DNA of 64,000 nucleotides from Varibaculum cambriense DSM 15806. Lineage in GTDB: Bacteria; Actinomycetota; Actinomycetes; Actinomycetales; Actinomycetaceae. The stretch lies in NCBI RefSeq assembly GCF_000420065.1, contig NZ_ATUF01000002.1, positions 744,001-808,000 of the forward strand, written 5' to 3'. Below the pieces are notes generated by a model. The model was not told the DNA's origin. It did not search any database and was given only the letters and a program-made list of their open reading frames with translations. Shown piece by piece: positions 18,070 to 26,689 of the stretch; positions within the stretch are counted from its first letter, which is position 1; the number at the start of each line of letters is the position of its first letter. A program made the position numbers and the translations under genes.

Positions 18070-18513
18070 TTAAAAATTATTATCGGAATCTGGAAGAATC
18101 TCCCCGTCAACAGATTCCAGGATATCTTCTGGGCTATCTAAATCTTCGTTTTCCCCGACGAGGGATTGTTCTCTGATCGCTGCCTCTGAGCGAGCTAACT
18201 GATTAGCCAGCTTATCTGGATCTTCGTCTTTATCTATCCAAGAGGCCGGCCCCGAGTCTAAATGAGGGGACTTTTCGTGTTCCGAGAGCGCAGCAGTATT
18301 TTCCAGATTTTGTTGCCATCTTTGACCCCGCTGACGCAGTACCTGGGAGTACGAGACCCGCTTTGCCCCGCGTACCCGATGCAATAACACGTCTAAGTCG
18401 CGATTTATCTGGTCGTTTTCCCAGCGGGCTTTTTCGGCAAGCAGAGCGCGGGTATCAGCCAGCAGAGCTTCCAGCTCGTGGTCACTGGGCACCGGCTGCT
18501 CCCGATAGGTCAT
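18070..18513 (-). CDS. Hypothetical charged protein co-transcribed with csrA
   Basis: 147-aa protein that I do not recognise. It has no signal peptide or membrane segment. The first half is probably helical and charged (LEALLADTRALLAEKARWEN), the second half acidic. A good AGGAGG precedes the ATG, and base composition is like its neighbours, so the gene looks real. Co-transcription with csrA raises the possibility that it binds or regulates CsrA, taking the place of FliW, but it does not resemble FliW and this is only a context inference. Confidence 0.6.
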   Translation of the reverse strand: MTYREQPVPSDHELEALLADTRALLAEKARWENDQINRDLDVLLHRVRGAKRVSYSQVLRQRGQRWQQNLENTAALSEHEKSPHLDSGPASWIDKDEDPDKLANQLARSEAAIREQSLVGENEDLDSPEDILESVDGEILPDSDNNF

Positions 18514-18835
18514 GACGCTACCTCCTGTTATTTATTCTCGGTTGTAATTGTAGATTAAGCCCGCTAACTGTGGAGAAGAACTGTTCTAAAAGCTAGACAT
18601 CGGGGTTTATTGGAAACCATAAAATCAGGTTTCTTCCCCCGATGCTTACTAGTAATAAGTCTCTAGAAACCGACCTAAAGATGCTGGTATTAATAAACAG
18701 GAATTTTAGGGCGTGTTTTCAGTGCCAGCCATTGACTATTATTGCCTGAACCAGGGCGCGACTCTAAACTTGAAGGCACTGGTAGCTTTATATTAGAAGT
18801 TTACTTAACTATTTGCTAAGAGAGTAGGGAGAAAA
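18514..18835. other. Intergenic region with two inverted repeats between the csrA operon and the mini-gene
   Basis: This 322-nt gap is AT-rich and carries no plausible gene. It holds a nested hairpin: CATCGGGG/CCCCGATG (18598-18605 with 18637-18644) enclosing GAAACC/GGTTTC (18613-18618 with 18628-18633). A second pair, CAGTGCC/GGCACTG (18720-18726 with 18775-18781), is separated by 48 nt. Promoters for both divergent units should lie here, but I could not fix convincing -35/-10 pairs. Confidence 0.5.
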
Positions 18836-18910
18836 ATGTCGTCCCCAAATTATCCCTATCCGCCCAGCAATCTACCGCAGCCAAATCCGCAGCCACCACT
18901 AAATCAATAA
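18836..18910 (+). CDS. Proline-rich 24-residue mini-protein or leader peptide
   Basis: Short ORF beginning ATG at 18836 with AGGGAG 7-8 nt before it, ending TAA at 18910, 17 nt before the next gene. The peptide is about one third proline (starts MSSPNYPYPPSNLP). Nothing homologous is recognised. Pro-rich codon runs slow ribosomes, so it could act as a leader peptide for the downstream membrane protein. It could also be the remnant of a Pro-rich cytoplasmic N-terminus, although it is in a different frame from the next gene. Confidence 0.45.
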   Translation: MSSPNYPYPPSNLPQPNPQPPLNQ

Positions 18911-18927
18911 GGTATTGGAAGGGGTCT

Positions 18928-20118
18928 ATGCTCCCATATTCAACCGCCAACTTCCCTATTCAGCCCCTAATGGAGCATTCCTTTATGGCACTGGTAGGTG
19001 CGGCCGCCTTGATAGTGGTGGCCACGCTGCTGGTGGTATGGACCATGGTTTTTTACCAAGGTTCCTCCCGCTCCCCCATCCTGACTTTTAGTGCGCGTCG
19101 CCACGAGAATTTATACCGGCTACTGGCTGCTTACCGTCAGCGGCTGGTTGGTCTGGGAGCTGATCCTCGATACGTGGCTCTAGATGCTACCGCTCGCCAA
19201 GTCGTCCTCGGCAAAATTTTAAAAAATCTAAGCGAACAGTATTACCGAACCGCCGGTTGGGGAAACTATCACCCGCAACAGCTGCTAGCTACAGACTGGC
19301 CAGAACTGGCTGCCCTGATTTCGGCGTTATCCCATCCCGGACAATTCCTAGGACAAACTCCTAGGCAAGGGCGCACCCCGGCCTCCCCCAGCGACACTGC
19401 CGCGCTAACGGCCGCGCTCTCCCAGATTAGCTACCGCAGTGAGCTCCACGTCCACGCTTTAAATACTCGCCAGAACCTGATTATCAAGCCTCCTCGTAGA
19501 TCCCGATTTTGGATAGTACCCGTAACGTTAACTGTGCTCTGCCTGCTAGTTATTTCCGGGCTGCAAACCCAAAGTTGGCTACTAGAACAACAGGCGGTAT
19601 ATGCAGACCGCCAGGGGGATCCTTCCTTGGCGCAAGATCTGCGTCTACGCCAAGCCGACTCCCGCCTGCTAGCCGATCGGTGGCTAGTTAACTACAACTT
19701 GGGAACCACCTATCTAAATGCCGGGGACCTGCAAAATGCTAACAAGTATCTTTCCCGTGCTAGTAAGAAAATGCCATTCGTTCTAGAAACCAAGATGACC
19801 GAACCCCAAGCCGTATTGGCTGGCTGCCAAGTGAACTACAACCTAGCTGCAGTGATGTTAAAAACCAGTGCGGAACCCGAATCCACCGATGTCTTAGTCC
19901 AGGCTGCTCAACTACTGGTTTACTGCAATCACGAGGCTCTGAAAACTCGCCAAAAATACTGGAAACTGGAGAGAGGTACTCCCGCTACTAGTAAGGTTTC
20001 TGCCAGTTTGAAGCGGGTAGCAAAAGATAGTGATTCCCTAATAGAGCAGATTAAAAAACAGGGAGGTAGCGATTTTCGGATGCCTTCCGCTTCCTGGCTT
20101 GAAGATTTTACTTCCTAA
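18928..20118 (+). CDS. Membrane protein with TPR-like extracytoplasmic or cytoplasmic domain
   Basis: 396-aa protein not assigned to a named family. One helix near the N-terminus (FMALVGAAALIVVATLLVVW) and another near residue 195-210 (WIVPVTLTVLCLLVISGL) flank a ~150-residue soluble domain. The segment after the second helix contains YNLGTTYLNAGDLQNANKYLSRA, a TPR-type repeat like those in BatC-type proteins, followed by a second less regular helical pair. TPRs suggest protein-protein interaction. It lies between a Pro-rich mini-ORF and the MMPL transporter on the same strand and may work with that transporter; this is inferred from position. Confidence 0.65.
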   Translation: MLPYSTANFPIQPLMEHSFMALVGAAALIVVATLLVVWTMVFYQGSSRSPILTFSARRHENLYRLLAAYRQRLVGLGADPRYVALDATARQVVLGKILKNLSEQYYRTAGWGNYHPQQLLATDWPELAALISALSHPGQFLGQTPRQGRTPASPSDTAALTAALSQISYRSELHVHALNTRQNLIIKPPRRSRFWIVPVTLTVLCLLVISGLQTQSWLLEQQAVYADRQGDPSLAQDLRLRQADSRLLADRWLVNYNLGTTYLNAGDLQNANKYLSRASKKMPFVLETKMTEPQAVLAGCQVNYNLAAVMLKTSAEPESTDVLVQAAQLLVYCNHEALKTRQKYWKLERGTPATSKVSASLKRVAKDSDSLIEQIKKQGGSDFRMPSASWLEDFTS

Positions 20119-20316
20119 AAGCCTCGCTTTATCCCCAGTTCCCACAGCTTGCTACCAATAATGCCACCTAGATTGTTACTTTTCCCAGCTATCAAAGTAT
20201 CAATTATCCAGATGAACCAGTACCTCACCTGCAGTAACAGAGTTAAATTGGGTCCGCTCTAAAATCTTTACCTGATTTGGCTGCACTCGGACGCCAGAAC
20301 CAGCACAATTGAAAGC

Positions 20317-22878
20317 ATGAAACGGATGAAGCACTTTTGGTGGGGAAAACACCCGGGCTTCATCGTGACCATCTGGTTGCTAACCGTAACTCTCGCCATC
20401 GTCGCGGTATTTTCGGGTCTGGGGGGAAAACCGCTATTTGAAAGGCTAATTACCCCCCAGCCAGCCAGCCCCGCTTCGGAATCAACCATGGGCAAGAAGC
20501 TGTATGAACAAGCCCACGGCGATACCTATCCGGTAACGGCAGTAGTTGAAATACCAGATTTAGAAAAACATGCCGATCAGATTGCAAAAATGCTCCGCCC
20601 AGTACACGCGGATCTGTTGCAGGTAAGTAAGGTAAAACAGATTGCAGATCCCTTTATCGCCTTTGACCCCCAGCTACCCGCCGGGAAAAAAGCTCAAGAA
20701 CAAATCGACCAAGCATTAATGCAGGCATTAGCGCAGGGCAAAACCCAGGCAGAGCATGTCGCTAGAGCTAAGGGAGCTAGCGGCCAGCAATTAGAGAAAG
20801 CAAAACAGCGCGCCGAAAGGGAGGTTAAAAAAGCTTTCAGCAGTCAGCTACCCCCCGCTTGGAAAACTATCCAGTCCAGTGAACTCCAGCAGCTGATTGC
20901 CGAGGACGGAAAAACTTTCCTGATCAACGTACAGTTAACTGCCAGTGGCTATGACCAGGTTGACCCAGATGCCCGCGACCAGGTAGCCCGGATTTTAGAG
21001 GAAATACCTGATTATTTTTCAGGTTCTAACGTTACTGCCACCGTTAATGTAGTAGATAACATCGGTTTACAAAATGCTGCCAATGGGCAAGTCAAAGCCG
21101 ATATGTTACGTGGAGAAGGAATTTCAATTCCAATTTCTCTGCTGATCATGACCATAGTTTTCGGGGGAATGTTAGCTGCCTTGCTGCCGTTAATGGGAGC
21201 CGGGGCTGCCATTGGAATCACCTTAATGCTGATCCTGGCACTGACTTATCTGATCACTGTGGAATCATTCGTAGTAAATATTGTTTCTTTCCTCGGGCTG
21301 GGGCTATCGATTGACTACGGATTACTAATCGTGTCCCGTTACCGTCATGAACTGCATAAACGTGGTATTCATGGCCAGGAAGATACCTTAATTTTTTACC
21401 CTCGCTTCCTGCAATTATTGGTTGCTTCACGGCGCGAAGGTGACAGAAAAATTGGTGTCGCCACTCGTAAGGATTACCGCACCCAACTCCTGCGTGCCCG
21501 CAAACCCTATCTTGAGGCCCTAGATAAAACTATGGACACTGCCGGCGCCACGGTTTTCTTTTCGGCTCTTATTGTCTCCCTCGCGATCCTGGGGCTATGC
21601 ATCTTCCCGCTACCATTACTGCGTCTGATGGGCATCGGCGGGGTGTTAGTAACCATGCTGGCGATGATTTCTAATATGACTTTTTTGCCTGCCCTCATGA
21701 TGCTGTTCGGACCGAGCCTGGCTTCTCCCTCCAGGTTTTCCCATTGGATGAACTGGATACGCCGCCATTTACTGCGTCGTTCCCGTGAGCGCTCCGAAGA
21801 CGATCCCTCTCCCGTTTTTCGCGCCGTATCAACTTTCGTTACTCGCCGTCCCTGGCCGGTGCTAGTAGTGGTAACCCTAGTGTTAGTGGTGATGTCCCTT
21901 CCGCTCTACCAGATGCAAATGCGTTCCTCCGCGGTAGAATCGATGCCGCGGTCAATCCCGCAAATCGGGGCATTATGGGATATGTGGGAACGCTTCCCCG
22001 ATTCGACTAACCCGCAAATCCGTCTGGTAGCCAAAACCACCCCGCAAAAATTGCAAACTTGGGCAGAAGAAAAAGTAGAACCACTATCCCACGTGAAACG
22101 AATTCGGCCCGCCGAAGACCTGAAAATCGATGGCCAACAATACGCGGCTCTGGATGTGTACACAAAGGAAAAAGATGCCTTTGCCGCGCAAGTGAAACAG
22201 GAAATGCAAGAGGTACGCCAGTTACCTGCCCCCTTTAAAATTTGGGTCACCGGTGAAGCTGCACTACAAACCGATTTCCAAGATACCCTTTACGAATACG
22301 CTTCTTACGTGTTTGCGGTAGTTGCCATCACTACTTACTTAATGTTGTTCCTGATGACCGGAGCGTTGTTGCTACCACTGCAAGCCTTGATATTAAACAT
22401 GGTTTCCCTAATGTCTTCCTTAGGGGTAGCCGTATGGGTTTTCCAATATGGTCACGGAGAGAAATTACTTGGATTCACTTCCTTGGGCGCAGTGGAATCT
22501 TATGTAGTGGCGATCGTGTTTTGTTTCGGTTTTGGCCTGTCAATGGATTATGAAATGTTCCTAGTCTCGAGGGTGAAAGAAATCTGGGATGAAACCGCAG
22601 ATAATAAGCGGGCAGTTCGCGACGGGCTCACCCATTCGGCCTCAACTATTACTTCCGCAGCTCTAATTCTGCTAGTGGTTTTTCTCGGTTTTACCACCGG
22701 AGGTATCCAAGCCATAAAACAGATCGGATTTACTTTGGCGGTGGCAGTCGCCCTAGACGCTACTTTGGTACGCATGGGACTAGTACCGGCGATTATGGCT
22801 ATCTGCGGAAAAGCTAATTGGTGGGCTCCCAAATGGCTGCGTTCTTTCCATTCTCGCCTACCTCTTCCTGGGCACTAG
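20317..22878 (+). CDS. MMPL/RND-family lipid or drug transporter
   Basis: 853-aa RND-superfamily permease of the MMPL type (YdfJ/ActII-3-like). Topology: one N-terminal helix, a ~220-residue extracytoplasmic loop, a five-helix bundle, a cytoplasmic stretch, then a second helix-loop-bundle unit. The signature GLGLSIDYGLLIVSRYR and its repeat FGFGLSMDYEMFLVSRVKE mark the two halves; the Asp-Tyr pairs belong to the proton relay. Such proteins export lipids or hydrophobic compounds to the envelope. Substrate is unknown. It is the last gene of the unit and converges on dnaB, 37 nt away. Confidence 0.9.
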   Translation: MKRMKHFWWGKHPGFIVTIWLLTVTLAIVAVFSGLGGKPLFERLITPQPASPASESTMGKKLYEQAHGDTYPVTAVVEIPDLEKHADQIAKMLRPVHADLLQVSKVKQIADPFIAFDPQLPAGKKAQEQIDQALMQALAQGKTQAEHVARAKGASGQQLEKAKQRAEREVKKAFSSQLPPAWKTIQSSELQQLIAEDGKTFLINVQLTASGYDQVDPDARDQVARILEEIPDYFSGSNVTATVNVVDNIGLQNAANGQVKADMLRGEGISIPISLLIMTIVFGGMLAALLPLMGAGAAIGITLMLILALTYLITVESFVVNIVSFLGLGLSIDYGLLIVSRYRHELHKRGIHGQEDTLIFYPRFLQLLVASRREGDRKIGVATRKDYRTQLLRARKPYLEALDKTMDTAGATVFFSALIVSLAILGLCIFPLPLLRLMGIGGVLVTMLAMISNMTFLPALMMLFGPSLASPSRFSHWMNWIRRHLLRRSRERSEDDPSPVFRAVSTFVTRRPWPVLVVVTLVLVVMSLPLYQMQMRSSAVESMPRSIPQIGALWDMWERFPDSTNPQIRLVAKTTPQKLQTWAEEKVEPLSHVKRIRPAEDLKIDGQQYAALDVYTKEKDAFAAQVKQEMQEVRQLPAPFKIWVTGEAALQTDFQDTLYEYASYVFAVVAITTYLMLFLMTGALLLPLQALILNMVSLMSSLGVAVWVFQYGHGEKLLGFTSLGAVESYVVAIVFCFGFGLSMDYEMFLVSRVKEIWDETADNKRAVRDGLTHSASTITSAALILLVVFLGFTTGGIQAIKQIGFTLAVAVALDATLVRMGLVPAIMAICGKANWWAPKWLRSFHSRLPLPGH

Positions 22879-22915
22879 GACGGGTCAAGGACGAACAGGC
22901 GACGCTAGCAGAAAC

Positions 22916-24241
22916 TTACTCACGGGCGGGATTACCGAACTTAGACAAACGCCCAAGGAAAGTAAGAGGAATGGTTGCGGTGGGACCGTTGCGGTGTTTA
23001 GCCACAATCACATCTGCCTCCCCGGGACGATCTTCCTGATCATAAACTTCCGGGCGGTTCAGCAGCATTACCACATCCGCATCCTGTTCCAACGAACCAG
23101 ATTCTCGCAGGTCAGCAAGCATTGGCTTATGTTCAATTCGTTGTTCGGGACCGCGGTTTAGCTGGGCGACTGCCACCACCGGGATTTCTAATTCTTTAGC
23201 TAGCAATTTTAAAGAACGAGAAAATTCCGCCACTTCCTGTTGCCGCGACTCTACCCGCTTACCGGAACTCATCAACTGGAGGTAGTCCACCACTACCAAT
23301 TTCAAATCATATTGCTGCTTGAGCCGTCGGCATTTTGAACGTATCTCCGGCATAGTCATATTCGGAGAATCATCGATATACAGCGGAGCCTGGGAACAGC
23401 GGGACAATACCTGCGCTATTTTTGTCCAATCCGCATCCTCTAAATCTCCCGCGCTGAGCCGAGACATAGACACCCCGGATTCTGCGGAAATCATGCGCCG
23501 CGAAATCTCGGTTCCGTCCATTTCTAGACTAAAAATAACGGAAGTAAGTTCGTGATGGATAGCCGCGTTTCTACAAAAATCCAGCGCCAAGGTAGATTTA
23601 CCCATTGCCGGGCGAGCGGCCACAATCACCAATTGACCGGGGTGTAGGCCATGGGTGAGGTTATCTAACTGATAAAAACCGGTAGGAACTCCGGAAGACA
23701 TTCCTCCATTTTTTTGCAGTTCTTGCAGTTCGGTTACGGTTTCATCTAAAAATTCGGTGATGGGCCGGTAGTCTTCGCTATCGCCACGTTCACTGACTGC
23801 ATAGATTTCACTTTGCGCCTGGTTGATAAGTTCATCTACGTCGCCGCCATCATCAGCGTAACCCAGTTGCACCACCCGAGTACCCGCTTGCACCAGGGAA
23901 CGCAGCTGCGCCCGCTCGCGCACGATTCGGGCATAATATCCCGCGTTTGCGGCAGTAGGAACTCCGGAGATTAGTTGGTGTAAATAGGGGGCGCCCCCAA
24001 TTCTTTCCAAGTCACCGCGGCGTTTTAATTGGCCGGCTACGGTCACCGCATCTACCGGTTCACCGCGCCCAAATAGATCCAAAACCACTTCGTGGATGGT
24101 CTGATGCACCGGCCGATAGTAATCTTCTCCCCTGATCGTCATAGTGACATCCGCAATCGCATCTTTGGAGAGCATCATCGCTCCCAATACGGATTGTTCA
24201 GCGGCAATATCTTGTGGAGGTGTCCGATCAAAATCTGCCAT
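22916..24241 (-). CDS. dnaB: Replicative DNA helicase
   Basis: Hexameric 5'-3' helicase that unwinds DNA ahead of the replisome (441 aa). It has the N-terminal primase-binding domain (AAEQSVLGAMML), the RecA-like core with Walker A ARPAMGKST, and the Walker B region VVVDYLQLMSS. Full family length and uninterrupted; no intein, although dnaB is a common intein host in actinobacteria. GTG ATG stand in tandem behind AGGAGG; the ATG at 24241 has the better spacing. The rplI-dnaB neighbourhood is the usual actinobacterial arrangement, but here a plus-strand MATE gene is inserted between them. Confidence 0.95.
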   Translation of the reverse strand: MADFDRTPPQDIAAEQSVLGAMMLSKDAIADVTMTIRGEDYYRPVHQTIHEVVLDLFGRGEPVDAVTVAGQLKRRGDLERIGGAPYLHQLISGVPTAANAGYYARIVRERAQLRSLVQAGTRVVQLGYADDGGDVDELINQAQSEIYAVSERGDSEDYRPITEFLDETVTELQELQKNGGMSSGVPTGFYQLDNLTHGLHPGQLVIVAARPAMGKSTLALDFCRNAAIHHELTSVIFSLEMDGTEISRRMISAESGVSMSRLSAGDLEDADWTKIAQVLSRCSQAPLYIDDSPNMTMPEIRSKCRRLKQQYDLKLVVVDYLQLMSSGKRVESRQQEVAEFSRSLKLLAKELEIPVVAVAQLNRGPEQRIEHKPMLADLRESGSLEQDADVVMLLNRPEVYDQEDRPGEADVIVAKHRNGPTATIPLTFLGRLSKFGNPARE

Positions 24242-24311
24242 CACAACCTCCTAGAAACAATTTCAAACTCTTCGATTGTGCCATATTTTGGCGACAGACC
24301 CCGAAAACCCC

Positions 24312-24457
24312 TGTGGAAAACTCGCTAAATTTCGTGCAGACGGTGTTAATAACCTGTGGAAATATAACGGAAAATGTGGGTAGCGAGTAACGCCAAGTTT
24401 ATAAACCAGTTACAAACTGGGAAACTACTAACAGAGTTATTCACAGATTGTGTATAG
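24312..24457. promoter_or_regulatory. Cluster of DnaA boxes between dnaB and the MATE gene
   Basis: Against TTWTNCACA there are two exact matches (TTTTCCACA at 24312-24320, minus; TTATTCACA at 24437-24445, plus). Two sites have one mismatch (24355-24363, minus; 24449-24457, minus). The region is divergent and AT-rich. It may let DnaA control dnaB transcription, or act as a DnaA-titrating or origin-accessory site. Confidence 0.5.
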
Positions 24458-24474
24458 AAAATAGGGGAAGATTC

Positions 24475-25788
24475 GTGGAAAAGCCTAAAAAAACTAGCCT
24501 AAACCGCAAGATTTTGGCTCTGGCTTTGCCCGCTCTCGGATCCCTAATCGCCGAACCGCTTTTAACCATGGCTGACTCCATCCTGGTTGGGCACGTAGGA
24601 ACCCCTGATTTAGCGGGGTTAGCTATCGGTTCCACCGTACTTACCCTGGTTGTGGGAATCTGCGTATTCCTCGCCTACACCACTACTGCGGTGACGGGCA
24701 GAGCCATGGGGGCTGGTAAACGCGCGGAAGGTCTTCGCCTAGGTATTCAGGGAATGTGGTTAGGAGCGCTTGTCGGGGCGACACTGGCGGTAGTGTTGAT
24801 AGTTTTCTCCCCCCAAGTCATTGGCTTTTTCGAAGCTGAGCCGCAAGTAGCGAGTTTGGCACGGAGCTATTTGACGGTATCGGCTCCCGGACTCATCGCC
24901 ATGTTATCCGTTTTAGCTGCTAACGGGGTATTGCGGGGACTATTAGATACCCGCACTCCCCTCCTGGTTACCACCAGCGCAGCAATCCTTAACGTACCGG
25001 TATCTGCCTTCTTAATTTTCGGCTGCTCTTTCGGGGTAGCAGGCGCCGGCGCGGGCACCGCCATTTGTCAGTTCTTTATGGCTATTTGGCTGTGGATAGT
25101 GGTGATTAAGAAACTGCGCGCCGAGGGAGTATCGCCGCGCCCTGATCTAAAACTAATTTTCCGTTCCGGGCTGCACGGATTACCGTTAGTTCTCCGCTCA
25201 CTCTTCTTGCAGGCTGCCATCGTAGTCACCACTTGGCAGGCGGCTCGCCTAGGGGCAGTAACGTTGGCGGGCTATCAGATTCTAAAAACCCTATGGACCC
25301 TCGCAGCATTCGGCTTAGATGCTTTAGCGATCGCCGCTCAGGCGCTTCTTGCCAATGCCCTTGGTGAGGGCGACCAGCAAAAAATCCGGGTTTTAATCGC
25401 CCAATTAAACCGTTGGGCGCTAGTATCTGGCACCTTGATTGGTCTGGTATTTGCGGCCACCTCTGGGTTATCGCCGCATCTTTTTACCAGCGATCCCCAG
25501 GTATTAGCAGTTATTGTCCCCGCCATCATCGTGGTGGGTGTTATGCAACCGGTTGCCGCCTTAACTTACATTTACGATGGTTACTTGATCGGTGCTGATG
25601 ATACTAAATACCTGGCAAAAGCGATGGCAATAGTATTTATTGCCTATCTACCAGCAGTTTTACTAGCTAACTTGCTACCGACAGGAGCCATAGCTTTAGC
25701 CGGACTATGGGCTATCTACGGGGTGGTTTTCATCGGTGGGAGAGCCCTCTCACTTTGGCTGCGCATCCGCACCGACGCTTGGCTCTAG
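24475..25788 (+). CDS. MATE-family efflux transporter (DinF-like)
   Basis: 437-aa multi-helix exporter (about 12 membrane helices) of the MATE/DinF group: LALPALGSLIAEPLLTMADS opens the first lobe and the pattern recurs in the second. Family members exchange Na+ or H+ for cationic drugs or other small molecules. The GTG at 24475 follows AGGGGAAG at good spacing and is preferred over a TTG at 24448. A strong 22-bp bidirectional terminator separates it from the convergent rplI operon. Confidence 0.9.
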   Translation: MEKPKKTSLNRKILALALPALGSLIAEPLLTMADSILVGHVGTPDLAGLAIGSTVLTLVVGICVFLAYTTTAVTGRAMGAGKRAEGLRLGIQGMWLGALVGATLAVVLIVFSPQVIGFFEAEPQVASLARSYLTVSAPGLIAMLSVLAANGVLRGLLDTRTPLLVTTSAAILNVPVSAFLIFGCSFGVAGAGAGTAICQFFMAIWLWIVVIKKLRAEGVSPRPDLKLIFRSGLHGLPLVLRSLFLQAAIVVTTWQAARLGAVTLAGYQILKTLWTLAAFGLDALAIAAQALLANALGEGDQQKIRVLIAQLNRWALVSGTLIGLVFAATSGLSPHLFTSDPQVLAVIVPAIIVVGVMQPVAALTYIYDGYLIGADDTKYLAKAMAIVFIAYLPAVLLANLLPTGAIALAGLWAIYGVVFIGGRALSLWLRIRTDAWL

Positions 25789-25845
25789 CAGCTATTAAAT
25801 AATTGCCTTTACTGCTGGCAGCTATCTAGTTTAATAGCCGATAAA

Positions 25846-25897
25846 AATAAGAAGTCGGGTGGGCGAGATTAATACCTCGCCCACCCGACTTCTTATT
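25846..25897. terminator. Bidirectional rho-independent terminator
   Basis: A perfect 22-bp inverted repeat (25846-25867 with 25876-25897) and an 8-nt loop lie between the MATE gene and rplI. Read on the minus strand it is followed by TTATTTTTAT, so it is a good terminator for the ribosomal-protein operon. Confidence 0.9.
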
Positions 25898-25925
25898 AGC
25901 TAAGCGCTGCCTAGTAGGAATTTAC

Positions 25926-26387
25926 CTACTTGCCGCCCTCAACGTTTACAAACAGTTTGGCGCTAACATCATCATGCAAATTGATTTGAATCTGATATTT
26001 TCCAACCGCTTTGATCGGCTTTTCAATAATAACTTTGCGCCGGTCAATGGTTTGCCCAATCTGTTCTTTCACCGCATCCACCACGTCCTGGGTGGAGACT
26101 GCTCCGAAGAGCCGGCCGGAATGCCCAGCTCGCTTAGAAATTACCACAGTATTGTGGGCTTCAATCGCATCCCGTACTGCCCGGGCGTCCTCTACGTTAG
26201 AGATTTCCCGGCGCCGGCGCGCCCGAATCATTTCGTCGATCTGCTTTTGGGCGCCCTTAGTCCAAGGGTGCGCCATTTTCCGCGGTACCAGGTAGTTGCG
26301 AGCATATCCGCGAGCTACGGTTACTACGTCACCGGAAGATCCCAGCCCCGGTACATCCATATTCAAAATAATTTTGGCTGTTGCCAT
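25926..26387 (-). CDS. rplI: 50S ribosomal protein L9
   Basis: 153-aa large-subunit protein L9. The N-terminal rRNA-binding domain carries the signature DVPGLGSSGDVVTVARGYARN and YLVPRKMA; a long helix joins it to the C-terminal domain. Last gene of the rpsF-ssb-rpsR-rplI operon, 15 nt after rpsR, with a strong terminator behind it. Confidence 0.97.
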   Translation of the reverse strand: MATAKIILNMDVPGLGSSGDVVTVARGYARNYLVPRKMAHPWTKGAQKQIDEMIRARRRREISNVEDARAVRDAIEAHNTVVISKRAGHSGRLFGAVSTQDVVDAVKEQIGQTIDRRKVIIEKPIKAVGKYQIQINLHDDVSAKLFVNVEGGK

Positions 26388-26402
26388 GACTAGACCCTCC
26401 TA

Positions 26403-26645
26403 TCAGCGACCAGAACTTGTGTAGGGAAGCAACGCCATTTCCCGGGCATTCTTAACTGCTTTAGCGATGGCGCGCTGTTGCTGTACGCTAACTCCGGTAA
26501 CCCGGCGCGAACGAATCTTTCCGCGATCGGAAATAAACTTCCGCAAGAACGGGGTGTCTTTATAGTCGATTTTTTCAACCGGCATATTACGTAGCGGATT
26601 AGCCTTTTTCTTTATTGGCTTCGCGCGAAGAACTTTCTTCGCCAT
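26403..26645 (-). CDS. rpsR: 30S ribosomal protein S18, cysteine-free form
   Basis: 80-aa S18 protein that pairs with S6 on the small subunit. Recognised from [19 protein letters not shown] and the basic [19 protein letters not shown]. The N-terminus contains no cysteine, so it is the zinc-independent (C-minus) type although it occupies the housekeeping operon position. Confidence 0.96.
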   Translation of the reverse strand: MAKKVLRAKPIKKKANPLRNMPVEKIDYKDTPFLRKFISDRGKIRSRRVTGVSVQQQRAIAKAVKNAREMALLPYTSSGR

Positions 26646-26689
26646 ATTTTCTCCTTAATGGTGTGACCCTAAGGTCTTATCCTGAAACT

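Noticed and set aside
22091-22101. CACGTGAAACG in the MMPL gene, looking like half of a parS site
   Set aside because: Only the right half fits; the left half departs at several positions, so it is not a ParB site by the 16-bp consensus.
22916-24241. Possible intein in dnaB
   Set aside because: The protein is continuous and of normal length, with all helicase motifs in order.
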